Shown one piece after another: positions 24,774-31,508 of a stretch of DNA of 41,466 bases. The position numbers and the translations under genes were made by a program. Positions within the stretch are counted from its first letter, which is position 1. The number at the start of each line of letters is the position of its first letter. Source of the stretch: an uncultured Bacilli bacterium (GTDB taxonomy: Bacteria > Bacillota_I > Bacilli_A > RF39 > UBA660). The notes beneath the pieces were generated by a model. It had not been told where the DNA came from, did not search any database, and saw nothing but the letters and a program-made list of their open reading frames with translations. The stretch is taken from the NCBI GenBank assembly GCA_910587065.1, contig CAJUMA010000013.1, positions 1 to 41,466 on the forward strand, read 5' to 3'.

Positions 24774-26630
24774 ATGACTAAAGAGTTAAATAATGTTAAA
24801 TTAAAAATTACTAATTTACTTGAAAAAAGAAACCAACTTATAATTTCTAAACAACAAGAAAAAATTGATTTAATTAATAAAAGCAATTTAGATGGACTAT
24901 TTTCAAGACTTGTTTATAGTTCAACAGAAACTATAGAAGACTTAAAAAATAAATTAAGTAATAAGACTTCAATTGATCAAGAAATAACATTTTTAAATAA
25001 TGAGTTATTGATACTTGTTTCTAAACTTGATAAATTGAAAGAATCGTATTTGGAAGAAATGGAGGATTTAGCAAAAAAGCCAGGAAAAAAGAGAATATTT
25101 AATGGTAAATTTGGTAGAAAAGCTATTTCTGAAAAGTATTATAAAAAGTATACAAGTCTTTATAACGCGGTAAATGAAATTGATGAACTTAGAGTTCTTG
25201 TTGATTCCATATTACATGAAAAAGTAGAAACTAATTATCAAATTAATAAGGAATATGTTCAAAATCTCGATGAGAAAGAGAAAATTAAATATTATTCTTC
25301 TTTAGCTGCCTTAATTATGTGTGATACTGTTTTAGAACCTGCTAACGTTTTAATAAATAGGGAAGTAAGTGTTAATAAGAAAGATGCAAATACTTTAATT
25401 GATTGCTATAGATTTTATAGGCAATCCTGTGCTGAAAGTGTTAAACGTGATAAGAAGTCTATTTTTATAGGTAAAATAAGAAATATGTTTAAAAAAGCAA
25501 AAAGTTCTTTAAGATCTGTTTTAGGATTAGATAGAGAAAATGGTGTAAACTATGCTTTAAGAAAAAGTGTTGCGGTTGCATCCCTTTATGCAGGTATTAT
25601 TTCTACCTCATTAGCATCGCCATTAAATTCAGCTAATTTAAATAGTGATTTAAAATACAGTGTGAGAAATGAAGAATTGAATCAAACTTTACTTGTGGAT
25701 CCAAATTCTAAAAAATTTATTTTAAAAGAATTCCTATTAATGACAAAAAATAATGAGGGACAATTAAAGTTAGTTGCACCACTTGAAAAACAAGAGAAAA
25801 TTGCCTTTGTAGTTTCAAGTGTAGATGAGGTTACAGAATCTATTGCAACCGAAAGCGAATATTATAAATCAGAAGAAAAATTGGAAGATAAAGTAGAAGA
25901 GAATGCTTGTGAAATTGTTGAGGGTGTAACTGTTAATTCTACTGAGAATAATGAAGTAGATGCAATTGATGACTCTCAAATGACAGAAAATACTGTTGTA
26001 CCTGTAAGTCATATCTTGATTGATACTAATGCAGATGAGATTATAACAACAACTGATGAAGTTAAGGAAGACGAATTAATTGTTCAATCTGTGGAGATTG
26101 CTCCTTATGAGAAAATTCCTGGTTTACATTTAACTTTTAATAATACAACTTATGATTTTTCAAAAGATGAAATAAAAGCTTTATATTGTGTTACTGATCA
26201 TGAGTATAATGGTACTTACGAAGATGCTTTAACAACTGTAACCATAATCGTAAATAGACTTGAAGACCCACGCTATCCTGATGATTTAATTAGTGTTTTA
26301 TCGGAAGAGGGACAATTTGTTGTGTGGGAAGATGTTCTCGCTACAATGTCAAGATATGGCGATGATTTTGAAATGAAAGAAGATATTTATAATGCAATTA
26401 ACGATGTCGTTAATCGTGGTGTTAGAAACAATGATTATGTTGAATTTAAAGCTTCTTGGACTTGCGATTACTCCACTACAGGCGAGTATAAATATCAATT
26501 ATCAGAAGGCGGAAATAAGTGTCATAATGTTGCTGTTAGTCTTGATAGAACAGACAAGAGAAATAATGATAAAAAAGAAACAAATGTCAGTACATCACAA
26601 AAAGGTAAAACTCTTAATAGAAAGTTATAA
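24774..26630 (+). CDS. SleB-like cell-wall hydrolase candidate with coiled-coil N-terminus (element cargo)
   Basis: A 618-aa protein inside the sigK element. Residues 1-110 are coiled-coil rich (KLKITNLLEKRNQLIISKQQ). A single hydrophobic segment (SVAVASLYAGIISTSLAS) spans about 262-285. An acidic, low-complexity linker covers about 350-445. The C-terminal domain (about 450-605) resembles the SleB/CwlJ hydrolase_2 fold: DHEYNGTYEDALTTVTIIVNRL and DPRYPDDLISVLSEEGQF match the family's EARGEPYEGQVAVAAVVLNR and FP...GQF pattern. The alignment puts a Glu one position from the family's catalytic Glu, so activity is uncertain. ATG 24774 follows a GAAGGAAGGAAG purine run. SleB proteins cleave spore cortex, but a phage-type lysin role is equally possible. 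Confidence 0.65.
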   Translation: MTKELNNVKLKITNLLEKRNQLIISKQQEKIDLINKSNLDGLFSRLVYSSTETIEDLKNKLSNKTSIDQEITFLNNELLILVSKLDKLKESYLEEMEDLAKKPGKKRIFNGKFGRKAISEKYYKKYTSLYNAVNEIDELRVLVDSILHEKVETNYQINKEYVQNLDEKEKIKYYSSLAALIMCDTVLEPANVLINREVSVNKKDANTLIDCYRFYRQSCAESVKRDKKSIFIGKIRNMFKKAKSSLRSVLGLDRENGVNYALRKSVAVASLYAGIISTSLASPLNSANLNSDLKYSVRNEELNQTLLVDPNSKKFILKEFLLMTKNNEGQLKLVAPLEKQEKIAFVVSSVDEVTESIATESEYYKSEEKLEDKVEENACEIVEGVTVNSTENNEVDAIDDSQMTENTVVPVSHILIDTNADEIITTTDEVKEDELIVQSVEIAPYEKIPGLHLTFNNTTYDFSKDEIKALYCVTDHEYNGTYEDALTTVTIIVNRLEDPRYPDDLISVLSEEGQFVVWEDVLATMSRYGDDFEMKEDIYNAINDVVNRGVRNNDYVEFKASWTCDYSTTGEYKYQLSEGGNKCHNVAVSLDRTDKRNNDKKETNVSTSQKGKTLNRKL

Positions 26631-26650
26631 CAAAGATTATAACTTTTTTT
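26621..26650 (+). terminator. Intrinsic terminator after the cargo gene
   Basis: AAAGTTATAA-CAAAGA-TTATAACTTT, a perfect 10-bp stem with T tail; the stop codon lies in the stem. Confidence 0.88.
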
Positions 26651-26704
26651 GTGTAGAAATTAAATATATATTTTCTTGCATATTATTTACTAGGAGTGAT
26701 ATAT

Positions 26705-26860
26705 ATGCTTGTTAAAAGAGTAATAAAGAATATGGATAATATTGAAGACGCATTAGTTGAATTACATGTTCAATTGATGTTAAAATGTTTAGAAGGTTTT
26801 GATGTTAATGATGATATTATTGAGGAACTCTCTTCTTATTTTACTAAAAATTGTCAATAG
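26705..26860 (+). CDS. 51-aa ORF at the right end of the sigK element
   Basis: A small ORF with a strong AGGAGTG site (26692-26698) before ATG 26705, encoding 51 residues beginning MLVKRVIKNMDNIEDALVEL and ending TKNCQ. It is predicted helical and mixed-charge, with no known motif. The stop TAG ends three bases before the right attachment repeat. It has its own leader after the cargo terminator. In C. difficile, a small protein encoded within the skin element acts as the recombination directionality factor for sigK excision; size and location make this ORF a candidate for the same role, but I see no sequence similarity to support it. Confidence 0.65.
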   Translation: MLVKRVIKNMDNIEDALVELHVQLMLKCLEGFDVNDDIIEELSSYFTKNCQ

Positions 26861-27195
26861 GCTAATATTGCATTTTCAATACATCTGGCAACATATGTCG
26901 TAAGTTTATTATTTTTATTTATTTTAAATGAGTCTATTCCTTTTATTAAACCAATAGTACCTATACTTATTAAGTCATCATTCATTTTTTCTATGCAATC
27001 AAATTTTTTGACAATATGAGCAACTAATCTTAAATTATGTTCGATTAATTTTGAACGTGCTTCTTTATCACCATTTTGCATTTTTTCAAGCAAATCTGCT
27101 TCTTCTTCTTTTGATAGGGGATTAGGAAAAACATTAATGGAGTATGATCCCATGAATATAGAAAGAAGATTTACTATATGTATAAAAAATAACAT
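26854..27195 (-). CDS. sigK: sigK 5' segment: pro-sequence and region 2 of sigma-K
   Basis: The N-terminal portion of pro-sigma-K. It starts with a hydrophobic pro-sequence MLFFIHIVNLLSIFMGSYS, then NVFPNPLSKEEEADLLEKM, and the sigma region 2 core LIEHNLRLVAHIVKKF and ISIGTIGLIKGIDSF, ending at ARCIEN. Beyond the core at 26871-26875 it continues for only five codons of element sequence (AILAY) to a stop. ATG 27195 is preferred over a longer frame because AGGTGAT lies just upstream and the pro-sequence length then matches B. subtilis. In that organism the pro-sequence tethers sigma-K to membrane and is removed by SpoIVFB. As it stands the product lacks regions 3 and 4 and would be inactive until the element is excised. 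Confidence 0.92.
   Translation of the reverse strand: MLFFIHIVNLLSIFMGSYSINVFPNPLSKEEEADLLEKMQNGDKEARSKLIEHNLRLVAHIVKKFDCIEKMNDDLISIGTIGLIKGIDSFKINKNNKLTTYVARCIENAILAY
26864..26881. repeat. Right attachment site of the sigK intervening element
   Basis: AATATT-G-CATTT-T-CAA-T-A, 15/18 identical to the left site at 23023-23040. The CATTT core at 26871-26875 is where the sigK frame leaves real sigma-K sequence (ARCIEN) and enters element sequence (AILAY, stop). Confidence 0.85.
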
Positions 27196-27210
27196 TAAAT
27201 CACCTAATAA

Positions 27211-27239
27211 AGTATATGGATTATTAATCGACACTATAC
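27211..27239 (-). promoter_or_regulatory. Sigma-E-like promoter of sigK
   Basis: On the minus strand GTATAGT (27233-27239; 6/7 to sigma-E KHATATT), a 14-base spacer, then CATATACT (27211-27218; 6/8 to CATACAAT). Spacing is exactly that of sigma-E promoters. Mother-cell sigma-E control is expected for sigK. Confidence 0.6.
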
Positions 27240-27242
27240 CAG

Positions 27243-27266
27243 AAAAAAAGACTTAAAAAGTCTTTA
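27243..27266 (-). terminator. Intrinsic terminator after the sortase gene
   Basis: On the minus strand AAAGACT-TTTTA-AGTCTTT followed by T residues. It separates the sortase operon from sigK. Confidence 0.8.
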
Positions 27267-28022
27267 TTGGATTTTTCTTGCATGAATTACTTTTCGTCTA
27301 TTTGTTCCACCAGTTCCTGCGCAAGTGGAGATAGTAAGTATTTTGTCATCTTCTGTAAGTGTTATATTAAAATTTCTGATACTTCGATTTTGGATAGTTT
27401 TTAAAAAATCTGTAAATTCTTCATCTGTAAGAAAATTAGTTTTAATATAATATTCTTCTTTATCTATTGTATAATAGCTAAATATTTCATATTTTATAGT
27501 AGTGTTATTAGTATCAATTATTTGAATTAAGGAATTCTCTTTATTATCAAAGAATCCGGATTTCCACATATCGTTTAGGGAACCGAACATAGACTTGTCT
27601 AACATTGAGTGGCCAAATAAAACAACATTTCTATCTTCAAAAGATGAGCGATTTCTATAGTCCATAAAAATGGCGCCAGCTTGGTTATATTTTTTTTCAA
27701 ATGATTTGTCTAAGTAATATGTATTAGTTGTTGTTTGGACGATAGGGTAATTAACTTTACCGTTGTTAGCTCTTATCCAACCAACTGTATCTTGGTTAAT
27801 TGAAAGTAATTTTGGAAAATCAATGATAATTTTTTCCTTATTTGTAGATTCGTCAATCTCTATAGCATAAACATCTTCGATTAAAGCCTTATTATTTTTT
27901 GAATTGGTATAAATATCTATTATAAATATAGTTATTTTTGTAGTTGCTGTTGTAAATATGAGGGCTAATAAAATAATAAGTATATTTCTGATGTTTATCT
28001 CTTTTTTTATTTTTCTTAGCAT
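27264..28022 (-). CDS. srtB: Class B sortase
   Basis: A 252-aa transpeptidase that joins cell-wall-sorted proteins to peptidoglycan or to each other. An N-terminal membrane helix (NILIILLALIFTTATTKITIF, about 12-32) is followed by the sortase fold: VGWIRANNGKVNYPIVQ, YYLDKSFEKKYNQAGAIF, the catalytic His in VLFGHSM (about 140), Cys in ISTCAGTGG (about 234) and Arg in NRRKVIHAR. The class B layout (YPIVQ and the helical insert) fits. It lies 26 bases after its probable substrate gene, with a hairpin between. No clear ribosome binding site precedes ATG 28022, which suggests translational coupling or low expression. Confidence 0.93.
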   Translation of the reverse strand: MLRKIKKEINIRNILIILLALIFTTATTKITIFIIDIYTNSKNNKALIEDVYAIEIDESTNKEKIIIDFPKLLSINQDTVGWIRANNGKVNYPIVQTTTNTYYLDKSFEKKYNQAGAIFMDYRNRSSFEDRNVVLFGHSMLDKSMFGSLNDMWKSGFFDNKENSLIQIIDTNNTTIKYEIFSYYTIDKEEYYIKTNFLTDEEFTDFLKTIQNRSIRNFNITLTEDDKILTISTCAGTGGTNRRKVIHARKIQ

Positions 28023-28031
28023 AGTATTTAA

Positions 28032-28060
28032 ATTAAAGAAATAGCTTTTTATGCTATTTC
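28032..28060 (-). terminator. Hairpin between substrate and sortase genes
   Basis: GAAATAGC-ATAAAAA-GCTATTTC then TTTAATTT on the minus strand. A weak terminator or attenuator that would make sortase a minor read-through product. Confidence 0.55.
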
Positions 28061-29356
28061 CTTACTTTTATTTTTTAAAATATAGCCAATTCCAGCAGCT
28101 GATATAATAGAGATGACAGTGTATAGTATAACATTCATTGATGATGTTTGAACATTGTTATCCATACCTTTTTTAGCTTCATTATTTACAACTAATACAT
28201 AATCACTGCAATGGGTAAGGGGGAATGTTGCATAACCATCTATTACAGTAATTCCTTCTATAACTTTTTCTAATATGTTTTTTTCAGGATTATAGTAATA
28301 TAAATCTAAAATATCATTGTTAGTAAAAGATGTGCCTGTGTTTAACTTTATAGTTGTTCCAGTTGGTAAAATTCCCAAATGAGAAAAATCAATTTGTAAA
28401 GATGTCATACTTGGTGGAACTAAAGCATTAATTTTATCTTTATTTTTGCTAGTACCAATAGAAATATTTAAATCAAGATTAAGAGTTGTGTCACTGTCAG
28501 TTAATTTATTTCCATTAAATATCCAAGAGTAAAGTAAAATATTATTGTCATCTCTTTTTTCAAAAGATATTTTTGTCCCATTTTCTTTTAGTGCTTTTAA
28601 TATATTTTGTGATGACTCTAGTTTACTGTTATTTGGTGTGCTAGACACAATATTATTAGCTATAGTATCCATTTCTTTCATTAAATCATCATAGGATTTA
28701 TTGGCAAAATCAATCGTACCAACATATATTAAACTTGTTTCGCTATCGTGATTTCCTGCTAGGTTATAGGCAAATTGCATTGAAAATTCATCCCCAATAT
28801 AACATTCAATATAAGGATATTTCTTTTTATATTCATCCATAAACTTTTGATAGGTAACCAAATCAATAGTTATCTTGTTTTTTATTTCTATTGATGCATT
28901 TCCATCATCTTTAAGTAAACAATTAATTTCTTCATTTGTTGATATATCGCTGGTTTCTAAATGAATAATAATTTTAGCATATTCGTTAAAAAGGGATTCA
29001 TTACTGTAATAGTAAAGTTTAGTTCCTTTAGGTATAGTTTCGTTTGGCTCAATTTCTGTTGCTGTTTCATAATCTAAATAGCCAGTAGGATTATCAGTAG
29101 TAGTTACTTTAAATTTCGTTGTGTCAATAACTGGTCTAGCTGAATCATTGTAAAATTCAATATTGGAAATTGAAGTGTTTAGATCGTTTTTTAGAGTAAA
29201 ACTTAATTCTGTGAATGATCCATCATCTTTAGTTCCAGATTTTATTTTAATGTTATCAACTAAACTAGAATCATTTTCTTTTGCAAGTACATTTGGCGTT
29301 AGCATAAGCATACTTATTGAAAAAAGTAATGTTAAAATAATAGTTTTTCTTTTCAT
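28049..29356 (-). CDS. Secreted protein with a sortase-type C-terminal sorting signal
   Basis: A 435-aa exported protein. The signal peptide is MKRKTIILTLLFSISMLML...VLA, cleaved after VLAK-like around residue 25. The body is beta-rich with about 100-residue modules (SGTKDDGSFTELSFTL, LPTGTTIKLNTGTSF) and no enzyme motif. The C-terminus has a sorting signal: NVQTSS, then a hydrophobic stretch (MNVILYTVISIISAAGIGYIL) and a charged tail KNKSKEIA. NVQTS resembles class B sortase motifs of the NPQTN type with Pro replaced by Val. The adjacent class B sortase downstream on the same strand is probably dedicated to it. AAGGAAGGAAC precedes the start. Confidence 0.8.
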   Translation of the reverse strand: MKRKTIILTLLFSISMLMLTPNVLAKENDSSLVDNIKIKSGTKDDGSFTELSFTLKNDLNTSISNIEFYNDSARPVIDTTKFKVTTTDNPTGYLDYETATEIEPNETIPKGTKLYYYSNESLFNEYAKIIIHLETSDISTNEEINCLLKDDGNASIEIKNKITIDLVTYQKFMDEYKKKYPYIECYIGDEFSMQFAYNLAGNHDSETSLIYVGTIDFANKSYDDLMKEMDTIANNIVSSTPNNSKLESSQNILKALKENGTKISFEKRDDNNILLYSWIFNGNKLTDSDTTLNLDLNISIGTSKNKDKINALVPPSMTSLQIDFSHLGILPTGTTIKLNTGTSFTNNDILDLYYYNPEKNILEKVIEGITVIDGYATFPLTHCSDYVLVVNNEAKKGMDNNVQTSSMNVILYTVISIISAAGIGYILKNKSKEIA

Positions 29357-29425
29357 AATAGTTCCTTCCTTAGTACGACTTAACTTATATTACAATAATA
29401 CGTGTGCGAGGTTAAGTATATACAC

Positions 29426-29455
29426 ATTGTAGCATAAGAATTTTTTCTCTGTAAA
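29426..29455 (-). promoter_or_regulatory. Promoter of the sortase-substrate operon
   Basis: On the minus strand TTTACA (29450-29455), 18-base spacer, TGC-TACAAT (29426-29431, extended -10). The leader is about 60 bases. Confidence 0.65.
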
Positions 29456-29518
29456 GAGATTTTTTGTAAAAAAACGCGAAAAAATTTACACATTACAAAA
29501 AAATATATGTAAACGTTA

Positions 29519-29547
29519 TTGAATGTCTTTTTTTTATGCTATATAAT
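29519..29547 (+). promoter_or_regulatory. Promoter of the pilin-like gene
   Basis: TTGAAT (29519-29524), 17-base spacer, TATAAT (29542-29547). The predicted leader is about 12 bases, with AGGTGA before ATG 29566. Confidence 0.75.
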
Positions 29548-29565
29548 TTTGTTAGGTGAATTTTT

Positions 29566-29940
29566 ATGAAAAAGAAAAACTTGATATATTATTTAGCAAC
29601 AATACTAATATTTTCTTTTGTTTTAATGCCTGATGCATTTGCAAATTGTCCTTTAGGGGAAGACGTTACTAAAGATTTGTATGGGGTTTTAAAGATTTTG
29701 CAAATTGCTGGACCAGTTCTTTGTATAGCTTTTTCGACTATAGATGTTGTAAAAACGGTGGCTAAAGGCGATGCTGAAGCAGAGACTAAAAAAATGGCTC
29801 AAAAATTTGGTAAAAGAATGATTTATACTGTGCTTTTATTTTTATTGCCAGTACTTGTGGATCAAGTTATGCAAATTGCTGATGTATGGGGAGTTAACGG
29901 TACTTGTGATTTAACAGCACCAGAGGTTCAAGAAAGATAA
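29566..29940 (+). CDS. Small exported two-helix protein, VirB2/TrbC pilin-like
   Basis: A 124-aa protein with a signal peptide (LIYYLATILIFSFVLMPDAFA, cleaved before NCPLG) and two membrane helices (about 45-63 VLKILQIAGPVLCIAFSTI and 84-105 MIYTVLLFLLPVLVDQVMQ). They are separated by a charged loop (KTVAKGDAEAETKKMAQKFGKR). This small signal-plus-two-helix architecture is that of type IV secretion pilins (VirB2/TrbC and the T4SS_pilin family). Two external cysteines (NCPLG and GTCDL) could form a disulfide. No other conjugation gene is nearby and the gene has its own promoter and terminator. The pilin call is a structural analogy only. Confidence 0.6.
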   Translation: MKKKNLIYYLATILIFSFVLMPDAFANCPLGEDVTKDLYGVLKILQIAGPVLCIAFSTIDVVKTVAKGDAEAETKKMAQKFGKRMIYTVLLFLLPVLVDQVMQIADVWGVNGTCDLTAPEVQER

Positions 29941-29968
29941 TAGTTCATTAGAACTATTATTTTTTTTC
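29939..29968 (+). terminator. Intrinsic terminator
   Basis: AATAGTTC-ATTA-GAACTATT followed by eight T residues. Confidence 0.88.
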
Positions 29969-29974
29969 TAAATT

Positions 29975-29983
29975 TGTTATAAT
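29975..29983 (+). promoter_or_regulatory. Extended -10 promoter of yqeG
   Basis: TGT followed by TATAAT (29978-29983), 27 bases before ATG 30011. Confidence 0.6.
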
Positions 29984-30010
29984 GAATTTAACAATGGATG
30001 GTGTTTAATT

Positions 30011-30535
30011 ATGTTAGAAAAGTTAGTTCCAGATAAGTATTTTAAAAGTATTTATGATGTAAATTATAAAGCTTTAAAAGAAGGAGGCATTAAATGTCTT
30101 GTTTTTGATATTTCAAATACAATTGAATCGGAGACTACATCTTCGCCATCTAGAAAAGTAAAAGATTTATTTGAAGATTTAAAAGAGATGGATTTCAAAA
30201 TTATATTATTAAGTAATGGATTAAAAAAATATGTTATTCCTTTTAAAGAATTGTTATGCGTTGATTCGGGTTATTTATCTTTTAAACCATTAAAAAGAAA
30301 ATATAAAAAGATTTTGAATATATTTCACTATTCAACACATGAGGTGGCAGCTATTGGTGATCAATTGTTTTTTGACATACTTGGTGCTAATAGAATGCAC
30401 TTTACTTCAATCCTTGTAAATCCGATAAGTGCAGATGAATTTGCTGTTGCTAAATTAAATAGAAAAATAGAAAATATGGTTATAAATAAATTGACACAGA
30501 AAGATTATTTTAAAAGGGGACGATATTATGAATAA
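30011..30535 (+). CDS. yqeG: YqeG-family HAD phosphatase-like protein
   Basis: A 174-aa HAD-superfamily protein of the YqeG type. Compared with B. subtilis YqeG, MLEKLVPDKYFKSIYDVNYKAL matches the family N-terminus by its core LVPDKYFKSIYDVN. Motif I reads LVFDISNTIE instead of the usual DLDNTL, so the second, acid/base Asp is Ser. Motif II ILLSNG, the motif III lysine in SFKPLKRKY, and GDQLFFDILGANRM are intact. Loss of the +2 Asp normally cripples HAD phosphatases, so this homologue may have lost hydrolysis and keep a binding role. It overlaps yqeH by eight bases, the same order as in B. subtilis (yqeG-yqeH), where YqeH functions in ribosome assembly. Confidence 0.9.
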   Translation: MLEKLVPDKYFKSIYDVNYKALKEGGIKCLVFDISNTIESETTSSPSRKVKDLFEDLKEMDFKIILLSNGLKKYVIPFKELLCVDSGYLSFKPLKRKYKKILNIFHYSTHEVAAIGDQLFFDILGANRMHFTSILVNPISADEFAVAKLNRKIENMVINKLTQKDYFKRGRYYE

Positions 30536-31508
30536 AATATGTTTCGGTTGTGGAGTTAAATTACAGACTTCTTGTAAGGATAATCCGGGCTATGTGCCAG
30601 CGTCTAAAATAGATGATTCGATTTATTGTATGAGATGTTTCAGAATGATTCACTATGGCGAAAATAAACAAGTAAATACTCCTAAAGAGGTTAAAGAAAT
30701 AATTAATAAAATAAATAAAGATGTGCGATTTTGTATTTTCTTAGTAGATTTTTTAAATATTAATGACGAGGTAATTAAGGTATTTAAGTCTATAAAACGT
30801 GAAAAAATGTTAGTTATTAATAAATGCGAACTTATTCCTAAACATGTAAGTAGAGAAAAAGTTCGTTTGTTTTTAAAAAAGCATTATGACATAAGTGATG
30901 TAGTTAAGCTAAAAGGTGGCACTACTTCTCATGGGGCTAAAAGTATACTTTCCTTCTTGGAAAAGGAGGGCATTAGAGAAGCATACATTTTGGGGATGAC
31001 TAATTCGGGTAAAAGTACTTTAATAAATGATTTAATAAACATTTGTTCAGCAAGTGTTGCTAAAACAACAGTTAATAATAAAGCTAATACAACTTTAGAT
31101 TTTATTAGGGTAAAAATTAATGATAAGTTAACTTTAATTGATTCTCCAGGAGTTGTTCTTGATAACTATTTAAATCATGAAGTTAGTGGAAAGAATATTG
31201 TTGCTTATAGTATGAATATGAAAGAATGTGAAACAGTTGGACTTCTTGATAATGCTTATTTTTTTAAGTTTGATAAACAATCGCCGATAACTTTTTATAC
31301 TAATCATGATAGTAAAAAAGCTATTAAGAAATATTTTAGGGCAGCACCAGATTTAATTAATACGATTGAAATTAATCATGACAATGTTGATATTATTGTG
31401 CATGGTATTGGTTTTATAACTGTAAAAAAAGCAGTTAATGTTACGACTAATGTAGATAAAAAATATATTGAAATTAGACCTAGCATGTTTGGGGGATATA
31501 ATGAGTAA
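30528..31508 (+). CDS. yqeH: YqeH, circularly permuted ribosome-assembly GTPase
   Basis: A 326-aa GTPase needed for 30S subunit assembly in B. subtilis. An N-terminal zinc finger uses CFGCG and CMRCF (residues about 5-8 and 34-37). GTPase motifs occur in permuted order: G4 NKCEL near 101, then G1 GMTNSGKSTLIN near 156, and G3 DSPG near 205. The C-terminal domain (about 230-326) is beta-rich as in the family. AGGGGACGAT precedes ATG 30528. The stop overlaps the mutL start, so yqeG, yqeH and mutL form one transcription unit. Confidence 0.95.
   Translation: MNKICFGCGVKLQTSCKDNPGYVPASKIDDSIYCMRCFRMIHYGENKQVNTPKEVKEIINKINKDVRFCIFLVDFLNINDEVIKVFKSIKREKMLVINKCELIPKHVSREKVRLFLKKHYDISDVVKLKGGTTSHGAKSILSFLEKEGIREAYILGMTNSGKSTLINDLINICSASVAKTTVNNKANTTLDFIRVKINDKLTLIDSPGVVLDNYLNHEVSGKNIVAYSMNMKECETVGLLDNAYFFKFDKQSPITFYTNHDSKKAIKKYFRAAPDLINTIEINHDNVDIIVHGIGFITVKKAVNVTTNVDKKYIEIRPSMFGGYNE

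Larger units (their letters stand above)
23030..26870. mobile_element. Miniature skin-like sigK intervening element (3,841 bp)
   Basis: The element separates the two sigK segments, which are collinear on the minus strand. It is bounded by the shared core CATTT at 23030-23034 and 26871-26875. Excision would remove 3,841 bp and leave 325 + 368 = 693 bases of sigK, exactly 231 codons including stop. It carries a large serine recombinase, a SleB-like hydrolase candidate and a 51-aa ORF. In B. subtilis and C. difficile the skin element interrupts sigK at this same place (the IENEIL region) and is excised in the mother cell by a serine recombinase (SpoIVCA in B. subtilis); those elements are about 48 and 15 kb. 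Confidence 0.93.

Noticed and set aside
29440..29470. TCTCT-GTAA-AGAGA hairpin with T run as a + strand terminator
   Set aside because: No + strand gene precedes it, and it overlaps the -35 of the minus-strand sortase-substrate promoter, so it is probably coincidental AT-rich symmetry.
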